The notes under the pieces were generated by a model, which did no database searches, was not told the origin of the DNA, and saw only the letters and a list, made by a program, of their open reading frames with translations. DNA of 64,000 nt from 66-474 sp040255405 (GTDB taxonomy: Bacteria; Pseudomonadota; Gammaproteobacteria; Xanthomonadales; Rhodanobacteraceae). Below are positions 51,515 to 61,257 of this stretch, in pieces. Position 1 is the stretch's first letter. Each line of letters starts with the position of its first letter. The stretch is from NCBI GenBank assembly GCA_040255405.1, contig JBDZUX010000013.1, forward strand, positions 1 through 64,000, written 5' to 3'. Position numbers and translations under genes: made by a program.

Positions 51515-52936
51515 TCAGAAGTGATAGATCGCGCTGAGGCTGAGCTGGTTGCCACTGGTCGTTTGGCGATCCAGCCCGTCGGTGGTCGTGTGCAACTTCG
51601 CGTGCATCCACTCGACGCCGAGCGCGTACGGACCGTCGCTGTATTCAAGACTCAACGCCGCCTGCTGGCTCTTGAGGCGGCCCGCGGCCCCATTCCCCAT
51701 CCAGCGAACGACGTCGTCGGTGTTCGACTTGCTTTGCCCGTAGAACGCGTATGCGGCCCAATGCGGCGTGAAGTGGTCGCCGATCTGGACGTAGCCGCCG
51801 GTGTCCTTGATGTCGCCGAACTGGACCAGGTCGCCGAAGATTTCGCCCAGTCCGCGGCCCGTGTACGCGGTGCCCATCAGCACCCAGGTGCCGGGCGTCC
51901 ACTTGCCCCCGAGTTCAACACCCGTGCTGTTGAAACTCGACTTCACCGGGGTCGGCGCGCCACCGCCCACGCCGCGCAGGTCGATCTGGCTGAAATGACC
52001 CGCTGCGTACGCCACCCAGTTGTCGCCCTGCGCCCGCAAGCGCGCTTCCATCTGCGGCCGGAAGCCGGCATTGCCCGCCGTCAGGAAGTTCACGTTGTCG
52101 CCGGGACCGTTCCACGAACCTTCGAATGCACCGAAGTCGAGGCGCCACTTGACGCCCTGGGTGCCGTGGTTGAGGTCCTGCATCAACACCACGCCCGGGA
52201 AGCGCCAGCCGATCATGCCGGTGCCGAACCCAAGCGGAAACGCGATGTGGGTGAGCGACTCCGGCACGTTGTCCAGCGGGAACATCAGTTCCCATTGCTG
52301 GCCAATCCGGATCTTGGTGCCGGAACTGGCCCTGTCGAGATCGAGGTAAGCCTGGCGCAGGCGCGGCGTCGCCTGCTGCTGGCTGTAGGGCCCGCTGCCG
52401 TTGAAGCCGCCGAAGAAGTCCATCTCGATCCGGCCACCGCCGGTCCAGTCGCCGGCAAACTGCGCGCCGCTGAAGTCCAGCATGAAGCGCGTATTGCGCA
52501 CGTCCGCGCCGCTCATCGAACCGGTCGAGCCCGGCACCGGGAATTCGGCGTTCTGGCCGTTGCCGAACGTGAAGCTCTTGTTCTGCGTGAATGCGGTCGC
52601 GCTGATGAAGCCGTGCAGCGCCATCGACATGCCCTTGCCCGTGGTGAAGGTTGGCGCGGACGGCGCCTGCGCGACCGGTTGCGGCGCGGGCGCGGGCGGC
52701 GCTGCCGCCTGCTGCTGCTGGATCATCTGCTTCAGTTGCTGCACCTCCCGCTGCAATTCGTCCACCCTTTGCTCGAGTTGCTGCGTGGTGGCAGCGTCAC
52801 TGCCAGCAGCGGCAGCCTGCGCGCCGGAGTCCGGCGCGGCCGCGGTTTGAGCAACGGCCGCGAGCGGCAGCCCCAGCCCGCACGCAATGGCGAATCCCAG
52901 CAGCTTGACTTGCAATGGTCGCGTTTCGTTCGACAC
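51515..52936 (-). CDS. DcaP-like outer-membrane porin
   Basis: This 473-residue protein has a signal peptide ending AAVAQT. A coiled coil (about residues 50-76: QLEQRVDELQREVQQLKQMIQQQQ) and a Pro/Ala linker follow, then a 16-strand-type barrel with terminal LSAIYHF. DcaP-family trimers admit dicarboxylates and sugars. The start is GTG 52936 behind GGAGGGG. It is the first gene upstream of the ABC importer; 227 bases separate it from the binding protein. A 7-base-pair stem (51357-51373) lies in that gap and could moderate expression between porin and importer. Confidence 0.87.
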   Translation of the reverse strand: MSNETRPLQVKLLGFAIACGLGLPLAAVAQTAAAPDSGAQAAAAGSDAATTQQLEQRVDELQREVQQLKQMIQQQQAAAPPAPAPQPVAQAPSAPTFTTGKGMSMALHGFISATAFTQNKSFTFGNGQNAEFPVPGSTGSMSGADVRNTRFMLDFSGAQFAGDWTGGGRIEMDFFGGFNGSGPYSQQQATPRLRQAYLDLDRASSGTKIRIGQQWELMFPLDNVPESLTHIAFPLGFGTGMIGWRFPGVVLMQDLNHGTQGVKWRLDFGAFEGSWNGPGDNVNFLTAGNAGFRPQMEARLRAQGDNWVAYAAGHFSQIDLRGVGGGAPTPVKSSFNSTGVELGGKWTPGTWVLMGTAYTGRGLGEIFGDLVQFGDIKDTGGYVQIGDHFTPHWAAYAFYGQSKSNTDDVVRWMGNGAAGRLKSQQAALSLEYSDGPYALGVEWMHAKLHTTTDGLDRQTTSGNQLSLSAIYHF

Positions 52937-52997
52937 GGCTGACCCCTCCAGGCGAGTACCGGCGAAAGTGTGCGCATGCGACCACGCCCGGCGCTAT

Positions 52998-53020
52998 TGG
53001 CCAAAGGTCGAACATCGACC
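52998..53020. promoter_or_regulatory. palindromes between porin and response regulator genes
   Basis: TTGGCCAA (52998-53005) is a perfect palindrome. It is followed directly by GGTCGA-ACA-TCGACC (53006-53020), a perfect 6-base inverted repeat with a 3-base spacer. They lie in the 198-base gap between the divergent porin and response regulator genes and are candidate operator sites for the response regulator or another repressor. Confidence 0.45.
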
Positions 53021-53134
53021 AACGTCGAACCCGCACGCGGTTGCGATGCCGTGCATCGGGATTACACTCGATCACGCTTGCCGCACATGGCACGCCAGCG
53101 CGTGCCGTGATACCCGCAGCCGGATTCACGCTCG

Positions 53135-53809
53135 ATGCCAGACATCCTGATCGCCGACGACCATCCCCTGTTCCGCGACGCACTCGAGCGCGCGGTGCGG
53201 ATCGCGTTGCCCGAGGCCACCTTGCACAGCGCCGTCGATGTCCACCGGTTGCTGGAGCTGATCGAAGCATTTCCCGACGCAGACCTGCTGCTGCTCGACC
53301 TGCACATGCCGGGTGCGCCGGGCTACACCGCGCTCGCCCACATCCGCGGACAATACCCGGGCCTGCCGGTCATCGTGATTTCGGCGCACGAGGAAGTTTC
53401 GGTCGCGCGACGCACGCTTGCCTACGGCGCCGCGGCCTACGTCCCCAAGTCCACGTCGGCGGCCGACATCGTCGCGGCCATCCACAGCGTGCTCGCCGGC
53501 GACGTTTGGCTGCCGGAGACATGGGTCGGCAGCAACGTGGAACTCAAGCCCGGCGAGATCAACGCGGCCGAACGCATTGCCACGCTCACGCCGCAGCAGT
53601 TCCGGGTACTGGCGATGCTGGCCGAGGGCAAACTCAACAAGCAGATGGCATGGGAAATGGGCGTGTCGGAAGCGACGATCAAGGCGCACATGACGGCGGT
53701 GATGCGCAAACTCGGCGTCAACAACCGCACCCAGGCGGCCCTGATCGCAAGCGAACTCGCATTGGAGTCCGAACCCCTCGGCGCGCCGCCGGAGCAGGCT
53801 TCGGGCTGA
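53135..53809 (+). CDS. NarL/FixJ-type response regulator
   Basis: This 224-residue regulator has a receiver domain (phospho-acceptor D55 in LLLLDLHMPG, acidic pair DD at 8-9) and a C-terminal LuxR helix-turn-helix (about 145-210: LTPQQFRVLAMLAEGKLNKQMAWEMGVSEATIKAHMTAVMRKLGVNNRTQ). It is upstream of a hybrid histidine kinase, its probable partner, and divergent from the porin/importer operon it probably controls. A GGCACGC-CAGC-GCGTGCC hairpin (53089-53106) lies in its leader. Confidence 0.93.
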   Translation: MPDILIADDHPLFRDALERAVRIALPEATLHSAVDVHRLLELIEAFPDADLLLLDLHMPGAPGYTALAHIRGQYPGLPVIVISAHEEVSVARRTLAYGAAAYVPKSTSAADIVAAIHSVLAGDVWLPETWVGSNVELKPGEINAAERIATLTPQQFRVLAMLAEGKLNKQMAWEMGVSEATIKAHMTAVMRKLGVNNRTQAALIASELALESEPLGAPPEQASG

Positions 53810-53935
53810 CGTACCGGATTTGCCGCCCCGCGCGCGGCCGGCGGCGCGCCAAGGTGCTAAGGTGCCGGATGCCGCGGGTGGTCGCGGAAGCGGGTGCCGG
53901 ACGCGCCGCGGCGGCTCCGGCGGCGGTTCCGCAGG

Positions 53936-56900
53936 ATGGCTTTGGCGGGGGCGAATGCCTTGATCCAGGCTTGGTTGCTGCTGTTGGCGTTGCTGTACAT
54001 GGGACTGCTGTTTGCAGTGGCCCACGCCGGCGATCGCCATTCCGGTTACCTGCGTCGCCCCCAATTGCGCACGCTGGTCTACGCGCTGTCGCTGGCGGTC
54101 TACTGTTCGTCATGGGCGTTCTACGGCGCGGTCGGCGCCGCGGCGCGCTCGGGCATCGACTACCTGCCGATTTACCTCGGACCGATCCTGCTGTTCGTGT
54201 TCGGCACCGGCATGCTGCGCCGGCTGGCCGCGGTGGTCCGGCGCCGCAAGATCACATCCATTGCGGACTTCATCGGCGCGCGCTTCGGCCAGTCGCACGG
54301 GCTGGCGGCGCTGGTGACGGTGATCGCCGTCATCGCGCTGGTGCCCTACATCGCGCTGCAGCTGAAGGCGATCGCAACCTCGTTCACCGTGTTCGCAAAG
54401 TTCGACTACGGCACGTCGGTGTTCGACGGCATCGACAGCGCATTCTGGTGCGCGGTGCTGCTGGCGGCATTCGCGATCCTGTTCAGCACCCGCAGCGTGA
54501 ATTCCACCGAACACCACCGCGGCATGGTGCTCGCCATCGCGATGGAATCGGCGATCAAGCTGCTGGTGTTCATGGCGGTGGCCGGCTACGCACTGTGGCA
54601 CGGCCCGGGCATCGCGGCGACGCTGCAACTGCCCGCCACCCAGCTCCGCGACGGATTGCCGCCGGGCTTCATCACGCAAACCCTGCTCGCGATGTGCGTG
54701 ATGATGTGCCTGCCGCACGAATTCCACATCGGCATGGTCGAATCCGAGGACACGGCCGATATCGATCGCGCGCGCTGGGTGCTGCCGGTCTACATGGCGA
54801 TCGTCTGCCTTGCGGTGCTGCCGATCGTGGCCACCGGCATGCGCATTCCGCAGGTGCAGATCGGCCTGCCCGACGCCTGGGTGCTGAGCCTGCCGCTGGC
54901 GCTGGGCAACCACGGCGTGGCGTTTCTCGCGTTCTTCGGCGGCTTCGCCGCAGCCACCGGCATGGTGATCGTCGCTTCGGTCGCGTTGTCGATCATGATC
55001 AGCAACGATCTCGTGATCCCGGCGCTGTTGCGCGTCCGCCGCCTGCAACTCGACCAGCGCGGGAACCTGCCACGCCTGGTCGTGCGCACACGGCGGCTGG
55101 CGATCGTGGCGGTAGTGCTGGCCGCCTACGCCTACTACCGCGCGACCTCCGGCAGGGGCGACCTCACGGCGCTGGGCTTGCTGGCCTTCACGGCCATCGT
55201 GCAGTTCGCACCGGCGCTGCTGGCGGCGCTGTATTGGCGCGGCGCCAGCCATCGCGGCGTGATGTCCGGGCTGGCCGCGGGCTTTGCGGTGTGGACCTAC
55301 GCGCTGCTGTTGCCGACGTTGATCGATTCCTGGCAGTGGTTGCAGGATGGTCCATTCGGGCTGGTCTGGCTGCGTCCGCAGGCGCTGTTCTACACCAACG
55401 AGTGGAGCCCGCTCACCAACGGAACCTTCTGGTCACTGGTCGCCAACGTCGGCTGCCTGGTGCTGTTCTCGTGGCGGTTCCGCCCCAGCCTCAATGAACG
55501 CCTGCACGCGGCGGCGTTCATGGATTACGGTTCGGTCATCTACAGCGAAACCTTCCGGCGCCGCGGCCGGGTCAAGGTTGCCGACCTGCGCACGATCGCC
55601 GGGCGCATCGTCGGCGAGGGCAGCAGCGCGCGAGCATTCGACGACTACGTGCGCCTCCTTGGCCACGCGCTGCCGCCGGGCGAGGCCGCCGACGGCAACC
55701 TGATCCAGTTCACCGAACGTCTGCTGGCCTCCGCGGTGGGCGCGGCGAATGCACGCCGGATCCTGATCGGCGCACTGTCGGGCACCGGCCTCGACGTGGC
55801 CGAGTCGATGGCCCTGCTCGATGCAGCCTCGCAGGAGTCGCGTTTCAACCGCGAATTGTTGTCGACCACGCTGGAAAACGTCGCGCAGGGCATCAGCGTG
55901 GTCGATGCGGACATGCGGTTGGTCGCGTGGAACCGCCGCTACCTCGAATTGTTCGACTATCCGGACGGCCTGGTGCATATCGGCGTACCGATCGCCAGGC
56001 TGATCGGCTGGAATGCCGAGCGCGGCGAGTGCGGCCCGGGCGAAGTGGGTTCGCACGTCGAAAAGCGCATCCAGTACATGAAAGCCGGTTCGTCGCACAT
56101 GTTCCAGCGGGTCCGGCCCAACGGCACCGTGATCGAAATGCGCGGCCGTGCGCTCGCGGGTGGCGGCTACGTCACCACTTACAGCGACGTCACCGATTAC
56201 AAGCACACCGAGCAGGCGCTCATCGAAGTCAACCAGACCCTCGAACAACGCGTGCAACAGCGCACGTCGGAATTGTCCGAAGCGCTGTCCGCGGCGGCGC
56301 GCGCCAAGCGCGTGGCGGAGGTCGCCAATGCCTCGCGCGCACGCTTCCTGGCCGCGGTCAGCCACGACCTGCTGCAACCGCTGAACGCAGCGCGCCTGTT
56401 CACCTCCGCGCTGCGCGCCTATCCGGAACTGGACGCCGAAGCCGCGCGCCTGGCCGAACGCATCGACGCCTCGTTCATCGCCGCCGGGGGCCTGCTGGAA
56501 GCCCTGCTCGACATGTCACGTCTGGATGCGGGCAGCTACCACCCCGAGATCACCGACTTCGCACTGGACGACCTGTTCGCGTCACTGCAAACCCAATTCG
56601 AAGTGATCGCGGCGCAGCGCAACCTGCGCCTCCGGGTTGCACGTACCTCGCTGAGCGTGCGCAGCGATCCGCAACTGTTGCGACGGGTCGTCCAGAACCT
56701 TCTCTCGAACGCGCTGCGCTACACCGGCTCCGGCGCGGTGCTGCTGGGCGCGCGCCGCTTCGGCGGCAACGTGCGGATCGAGGTGTGGGACACCGGCCCC
56801 GGCATTCCGACCGAGCATCGCGCGCGCATCTTCGAGGAATTCCATCGCCTCGAACAACCGTCCCCGTGGGGCGAAAAAGGCCTGGGCCTCGGTCTTTCGA

Positions 56901-57487
56901 TCTGCGATCGCCTGGCCCGCATCCTCGGGCACCGGCTCGACCTGCGCACCCGGGTCGACCACGGCAGCTGCTTCACCATCAGTGTCCCGCGCAGCCACGC
57001 CGTGCCGGCACGCAGCCGTCGCGCGGAGCGTGGCGGCGCCACCCAGCAACTCCCGTTGACCGTGTTGTGCATCGACAACGACCGCGCGATCCTCGACGGC
57101 ATGCGCGCGCTGCTGGGCCGCTGGGGCGTGGACTGCCGGGTCGCGCCCGACATCGAACAGGCACGCGCCGAACTCGCCGGGGGCGGCATCCACCTGCTGC
57201 TGGCCGACTACCACCTCGCCGACGGGGTCGATGGCCTGCAGGCGCTCGAGCGTTTGCGTGCTGCACTGGGCAACCTGCCGCCCGTGATCGTGATCACCGC
57301 CGACGGCAGCACGGCACTCAAGCAACGCGCGCGCGCGCTCGGCTACCCGTTGCTGCACAAACCCGTGCGGCCCGCCGCGCTGCGCGCACTGCTGACCGCT
57401 TCGCTGCACAACCCGGTACTCCACGAGCCGGGTGACGCAGGCGATCCAGCAGAGGCCGGCGTCGCCGCGCCGGTCGCGGGCCGCTGA
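53936..57487 (+). CDS. hybrid sensor kinase with SSS-transporter-like N-terminus
   Basis: This roughly 1183-residue protein starts with about 12-13 membrane helices of the sodium/solute symporter fold (about 8-510), as in CbrA/NahK-like kinases. A PAS domain follows (about 640-760: GISVVDADMRLVAWNRRYLELFDYPDGL), then a coiled coil, HisKA (SHDLLQPLNAARLF, H810), HATPase (DTGPGIPTEHRARIF, GLGLGLSICDRL) and a C-terminal receiver (ADYHLADG, D1091). The transporter part may sense the solute brought in by the neighbouring porin/ABC importer. The start is uncertain: ATG 53936, with TTG 53960 and ATG 53894 as alternatives. Confidence 0.9.
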   Translation: MALAGANALIQAWLLLLALLYMGLLFAVAHAGDRHSGYLRRPQLRTLVYALSLAVYCSSWAFYGAVGAAARSGIDYLPIYLGPILLFVFGTGMLRRLAAVVRRRKITSIADFIGARFGQSHGLAALVTVIAVIALVPYIALQLKAIATSFTVFAKFDYGTSVFDGIDSAFWCAVLLAAFAILFSTRSVNSTEHHRGMVLAIAMESAIKLLVFMAVAGYALWHGPGIAATLQLPATQLRDGLPPGFITQTLLAMCVMMCLPHEFHIGMVESEDTADIDRARWVLPVYMAIVCLAVLPIVATGMRIPQVQIGLPDAWVLSLPLALGNHGVAFLAFFGGFAAATGMVIVASVALSIMISNDLVIPALLRVRRLQLDQRGNLPRLVVRTRRLAIVAVVLAAYAYYRATSGRGDLTALGLLAFTAIVQFAPALLAALYWRGASHRGVMSGLAAGFAVWTYALLLPTLIDSWQWLQDGPFGLVWLRPQALFYTNEWSPLTNGTFWSLVANVGCLVLFSWRFRPSLNERLHAAAFMDYGSVIYSETFRRRGRVKVADLRTIAGRIVGEGSSARAFDDYVRLLGHALPPGEAADGNLIQFTERLLASAVGAANARRILIGALSGTGLDVAESMALLDAASQESRFNRELLSTTLENVAQGISVVDADMRLVAWNRRYLELFDYPDGLVHIGVPIARLIGWNAERGECGPGEVGSHVEKRIQYMKAGSSHMFQRVRPNGTVIEMRGRALAGGGYVTTYSDVTDYKHTEQALIEVNQTLEQRVQQRTSELSEALSAAARAKRVAEVANASRARFLAAVSHDLLQPLNAARLFTSALRAYPELDAEAARLAERIDASFIAAGGLLEALLDMSRLDAGSYHPEITDFALDDLFASLQTQFEVIAAQRNLRLRVARTSLSVRSDPQLLRRVVQNLLSNALRYTGSGAVLLGARRFGGNVRIEVWDTGPGIPTEHRARIFEEFHRLEQPSPWGEKGLGLGLSICDRLARILGHRLDLRTRVDHGSCFTISVPRSHAVPARSRRAERGGATQQLPLTVLCIDNDRAILDGMRALLGRWGVDCRVAPDIEQARAELAGGGIHLLLADYHLADGVDGLQALERLRAALGNLPPVIVITADGSTALKQRARALGYPLLHKPVRPAALRALLTASLHNPVLHEPGDAGDPAEAGVAAPVAGR

Positions 57488-57571
57488 CGTCGCGCACAGC
57501 GAACGACAAACGGTTGCCCAACGACGCCGAAGGGTGCAAACGAGCCGGCCGCACCCGATCCGGCCGCCGCC

Positions 57572-58258
57572 TCAATCCTGCGACCGCTTCACCGTTTTCG
57601 CACTCGGCTTGGGGGGATTGGCGGCTTCGACGATCCGCCAGAGGTAAAAGCTCGCCAGCGTGCGATACGGCCCCCAGCGTTCGCCGAATTCCTGCAACGC
57701 CAGTGGCGCAGGCAGTTCGGGGAATCGGTGCACGATCTGCGCGCCCTTGCGGATGCCGAGGTCGTGGATGGGCAACACGTCGGGCCGGCCGAGCCGGAAC
57801 ATAAGCAGCATTTCCACCGTCCAGCGGCCGATGCCGCGCACCTGGATCAGGTGATCGATCAGGTCCTGGTCCGGCATGCGCGCGAGTTGCGCCGGTTTCG
57901 GCACGACGCCCGCGCGTGATTTCTCCGCGAGGTCGCGCAGCGCCGCGATCTTGTTGCGCGAGACGCCGGCCGCGCGCAACGCGGTGTCATCGACGGCATC
58001 GAGCCCACGCGGCGTGATACGCCCACCGCGCGGCATCAAGGCCTCCACCCTGCCCGCGATCGTCGCGGCGGCCTTGCCGGAAAGTTGCTGGTAAAGGATC
58101 GAATGGGCCAGCGCGTCGACGGGATCGAAGCGCACGGAAAAGTCGCGTTCGATCGGTCCGATCCGGCGCATCCATGTCGCGAGTTTGCGGTCGCGTTTTT
58201 CGAGGTGCGCCGCCGCGGCCTGCACGTCGAAGCCGCGTGCGATCACATCGTTCTTCAT
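57572..58258 (-). CDS. DNA-3-methyladenine glycosylase II-type (AlkA-like) protein
   Basis: This 228-residue protein of the HhH-GPD superfamily removes alkylated bases from DNA. The helix-hairpin-helix VRGIGRWTVEMLLMFRLGRPDVLPIHDLG contains catalytic D166. The N-terminal TBP-like domain of E. coli AlkA is absent, as in short homologues. The start ATG 58258 follows GAGGAACG. It is 10 bases after the DUF423 gene in the same direction. Confidence 0.9.
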   Translation of the reverse strand: MKNDVIARGFDVQAAAAHLEKRDRKLATWMRRIGPIERDFSVRFDPVDALAHSILYQQLSGKAAATIAGRVEALMPRGGRITPRGLDAVDDTALRAAGVSRNKIAALRDLAEKSRAGVVPKPAQLARMPDQDLIDHLIQVRGIGRWTVEMLLMFRLGRPDVLPIHDLGIRKGAQIVHRFPELPAPLALQEFGERWGPYRTLASFYLWRIVEAANPPKPSAKTVKRSQD

Positions 58259-58268
58259 GCATCGTTCC

Positions 58269-58667
58269 TCAGGATTGTTGTCGATACAGCGCCACGCCCA
58301 GGGCGATCCACCCTGCCACGAACGCGAGCCCGCCCAATGGCGTGACGATGCCGACGGCGTGCGGTGCACCGAGCGCGAGCGCATACAGGCTTCCGCAAAA
58401 CAACACGATGCCCAATGCGAACAGGATCGCGCCGAGGTGCGCGGCGTGCGAACGCCCGGCGGACAGCGCGCAGACCGCCAGGGCCAGCGCATGCCAGAAC
58501 TGGAACTGCACGGCCGTTTGCCACACGTCCAGCATCGGCGCCGAAACGAACCGGCGCAGCACGTGCGCGCCCAGCGCACCCAGCAACACCGCGCTCGCGC
58601 CGGCCACGACAACCGCCACGGCCGACCAGCGCAGGCGCGGCGGAATTCCCGGTGCAGGCGAAGTCAA
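58269..58667 (-). CDS. DUF423 membrane protein (YgdD-like)
   Basis: This 132-residue protein has four hydrophobic helices. The text LLGALGAHVL, VWQTAVQFQFWHALALAV and FCGSLYALALGAPHAVGIVTPLGGLAFVAGW matches DUF423/YgdD. Function is unknown. The start is probably TTG 58667, which overlaps the stop of the GldG-like gene (TTGA) and has AGGAG 6-7 bases upstream; no better in-frame ATG exists. It is the last membrane gene of the exporter operon. Confidence 0.83.
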   Translation of the reverse strand: MTSPAPGIPPRLRWSAVAVVVAGASAVLLGALGAHVLRRFVSAPMLDVWQTAVQFQFWHALALAVCALSAGRSHAAHLGAILFALGIVLFCGSLYALALGAPHAVGIVTPLGGLAFVAGWIALGVALYRQQS

Positions 58668-60490
58668 CGCCAGGCTCCTACGCTGCGCCGGCGGCGTGTC
58701 CGCAGCAGCCCGTACAACAGCCCCGCCAACGCCACCACGATCGGCATCAGCAGGATGTCGATGAATTTCAGAAGCACCGACAAGCGTTCGATGTCGGCAT
58801 CGAGGCTGCGCTGCACCGCACGCAATTCGGTGCGGATGGCCAACTTGCGCCGGGTGAACTGGTCGACCGCGGCCTTTTGCGCCGCGGTGCGGGCGCGGCC
58901 GTGCGCGGCCTGCTTCAACTCCGCCAGGTGTTGCTCGGTGTCGGTCAACTCGTCCTGCAGCTGAAGCTGCTTGGCCTTGAACTTCTCGTCGGCCTGGCGG
59001 CGCAGCGCGTCGACGCGGGTGAACTTGCGCACGTCGACGGCGCGGCCGCGGATCGCGATCAGGTCGGACGGCCCGGCAAGATCGTCGATCGCGTTGACGA
59101 AGAAGTCGCCGTTGTTGGCGAACGGGCTCACCAGTGTCTGGCCCTGGGACGGGCTTTGCTGCACCCACAGCCGGTCGGACAAGAGATCGGTATCGCCCAC
59201 CAGGATCACCTCGGGCTTGCGCGCGCCGGCGGGCGCGTCGTTCCGCGCATCGTCCGGGAATGCAGGCGCCAGCTTGCCACGCAGCCGCACCGCGATCGCG
59301 TAGTGCTCGCCCTGGGGTTGATAGCCTTCGTACAGCATCGAGGGATCGAGCGCTTCTCGCACCCGGCTCACGGGCACGGCCATCGCGCCCGTGGTGCTCT
59401 GGATCAATGGATCGAGCCGCACCGCCGCCTGCGGCAACAGCTGGAAGAAGCCGGTCGAGGACACGTCGATCACGTTGAGCGCGCGGGTCACGGGATCACG
59501 CCGGTTGAAATCATCGCCCGTCAAACCGAGCACGGCCGGATGCCGGACCGGCTCGCCGGTGACGGGCGATTGCACGCTCAGTGCACGCGAGCGGTCCAGC
59601 AGTACGTGGCCGGAATCGAATGCCACGCCCCAGGCCCGGAACAACCTTGGCAATACGGACGGCTCCTCGCCCCCCACTTCGGATTCGGGATCCACGAATG
59701 CCAGCAGATGTCCGCCGCCTTGCACATAGCGATCGACCGCCTCGACGTCGGCCTCCGACAACCCGATCGGCTGGATCAGCACCAGCACGCTCACATCGGC
59801 GCCGAGGTTCGCCAGCGAACCGGCGTCCAGCTGCTGCACGCGGAACAATTGCTGCACTTGCTGCAACGCCGTCCACGGCGGCGCGCCATTGCCGTCCGCG
59901 CCGGGGGGGTCGCCCCAGATCGGCAGTCCGCTGTAGATTGCGACGCGGGGCTTGCGGGGCGTACTCAACTCGTACAGCAATTTCGCAATGTCGTATTCGA
60001 GAAAGCGCTCCTTCGCCAGCATGAAGAACGGGATCACCGAGGTGCGCCCGTTGCTGGCATTGCGGCCGGTCAATCCGAAAAAGATCGGTTGGCTCGTGCC
60101 GTCCGCGCGGGCCGAGGTCAGCCCCGCCGCGGTCGCACGATCCTCTTCGTCGGAAAACGGCAGCGGATCGATCTGCGCGAAATGCACCCGCCCGTGCGAC
60201 TGCCGCACGACTTCCTGCAGCATGTTCACCACCCGCTGGTGGTAGGCGCGCAACTGCGGCAGGCTGTGGCTGGCGCGATCGGAGAAATACAGCGTGAGGT
60301 CGAGCGGTTGCCCAAGGCGGCCCAGGATGTCACGCGTGCCGGGGGACAGCGTATACAGGCGGTCGTGGGTCAAATCGACGCGCATCGTGCCCAGCCAGCG
60401 CGATGCGCCCAACACCAGCAGCACGTAGAACGCCGCCAGCACCGGCAGCGTCAGCCACAACCGTCGACGCACCACGCCACGCAAGCTCAT
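58664..60490 (-). CDS. GldG-like ABC exporter accessory protein
   Basis: This 608-residue protein has an N-terminal helix (about 10-32), then a large periplasmic part beginning RVDLTHDRLYTLSPGTRDILGRLGQPLDLTLYFSD, typical of GldG. Near the C-terminus it has a coiled coil (about 520-580: ADEKFKAKQLQLQDELTDTEQHLAELKQ) and a second helix (about 580-600). In Bacteroidetes GldAFG supports gliding; in proteobacteria the same set is found without gliding, and its cargo is unknown. The ATG overlaps the permease stop. Confidence 0.88.
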   Translation of the reverse strand: MSLRGVVRRRLWLTLPVLAAFYVLLVLGASRWLGTMRVDLTHDRLYTLSPGTRDILGRLGQPLDLTLYFSDRASHSLPQLRAYHQRVVNMLQEVVRQSHGRVHFAQIDPLPFSDEEDRATAAGLTSARADGTSQPIFFGLTGRNASNGRTSVIPFFMLAKERFLEYDIAKLLYELSTPRKPRVAIYSGLPIWGDPPGADGNGAPPWTALQQVQQLFRVQQLDAGSLANLGADVSVLVLIQPIGLSEADVEAVDRYVQGGGHLLAFVDPESEVGGEEPSVLPRLFRAWGVAFDSGHVLLDRSRALSVQSPVTGEPVRHPAVLGLTGDDFNRRDPVTRALNVIDVSSTGFFQLLPQAAVRLDPLIQSTTGAMAVPVSRVREALDPSMLYEGYQPQGEHYAIAVRLRGKLAPAFPDDARNDAPAGARKPEVILVGDTDLLSDRLWVQQSPSQGQTLVSPFANNGDFFVNAIDDLAGPSDLIAIRGRAVDVRKFTRVDALRRQADEKFKAKQLQLQDELTDTEQHLAELKQAAHGRARTAAQKAAVDQFTRRKLAIRTELRAVQRSLDADIERLSVLLKFIDILLMPIVVALAGLLYGLLRTRRRRSVGAWR

Positions 60491-61257
60491 CCGCCGCGCC
60501 TCGCGTCGAGGATCAGCGCATTCGCTGTCAGCCAGAACACGATGGTCAGCACGAAATAGGTGACGTCACCCAGATCGAGCACGCCACGCGCGATCGCCTG
60601 GAAGTGGGCCAGCAGGCTCAAGGCGGCCAGGCCATCCGCGATCCGTTCGGAGCCCAGCGCCAGCAATGGCCGTTGTACCAGCGGATCGCCCGCCAGCAGG
60701 AACAGGAAACACACCGCCAGCGCGGCAATGAACGCGATCACCTGGCTGCGGGTCAGCACCGACAGGCATTCGCTGATCGCGAGGAACGCACCGGCCATCA
60801 GGAAACTGCCGATGTAGCTGGCCAGGATCACGCCGTTGTCGGGCTGGCCGAGATAGTTGACGGTCAACCACATCGGAAACGTCAACGCCAGCGCGCAGCC
60901 GATGTACAACCACGCGGCGAGGAACTTCGCGACCACCGCTTGCCAAGGCCGGATCGGCAGCGTCATCAGCAATTCCAGGGTGCCGCTGCGGCGTTCCTCG
61001 GCCCACAACCGCATCGCCAGCGCCGGCACCAGCACCAGGTACAACCACGGGTGGAACTGGAAGAATGGATCGAGGTCGGCCTGTCCGCGCTCGAAAAATG
61101 CACCGAGGTAGAACGTGAAGGCACCCGCGAACAGCAGGAAGATCACGCTGAACAGCCACGCAACCGGCGTGATGAGGTAACCGCGCAGCTCGCGCAGGAA
61201 CACGCCGCGGAACGCCATGCCGCGCGCCTCGGCGGTGATCGCGGCGCGCGCGTTCAT
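60487..61257 (-). CDS. ABC-2 type permease (GldF-like)
   Basis: This 256-residue membrane protein has six helices. It starts MNARAAITAEARGMAFRGVFLREL and contains FHPWLYLVLVPALAMRLWAEERRSGTLELLMTLPIRPWQAV, the characteristic ABC-2/GldF motif. Its ATG overlaps the stop of the ATPase by 4 bases. It forms the transport channel of the exporter. Confidence 0.92.
   Translation of the reverse strand: MNARAAITAEARGMAFRGVFLRELRGYLITPVAWLFSVIFLLFAGAFTFYLGAFFERGQADLDPFFQFHPWLYLVLVPALAMRLWAEERRSGTLELLMTLPIRPWQAVVAKFLAAWLYIGCALALTFPMWLTVNYLGQPDNGVILASYIGSFLMAGAFLAISECLSVLTRSQVIAFIAALAVCFLFLLAGDPLVQRPLLALGSERIADGLAALSLLAHFQAIARGVLDLGDVTYFVLTIVFWLTANALILDARRGG

Noticed and set aside
53894..53935. Longer N-terminus of the SSS-type hybrid kinase from ATG 53894
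   Set aside because: The extra residues are Arg-rich and not conserved-looking, and the membrane region begins after 53936; kept only as an alternative.
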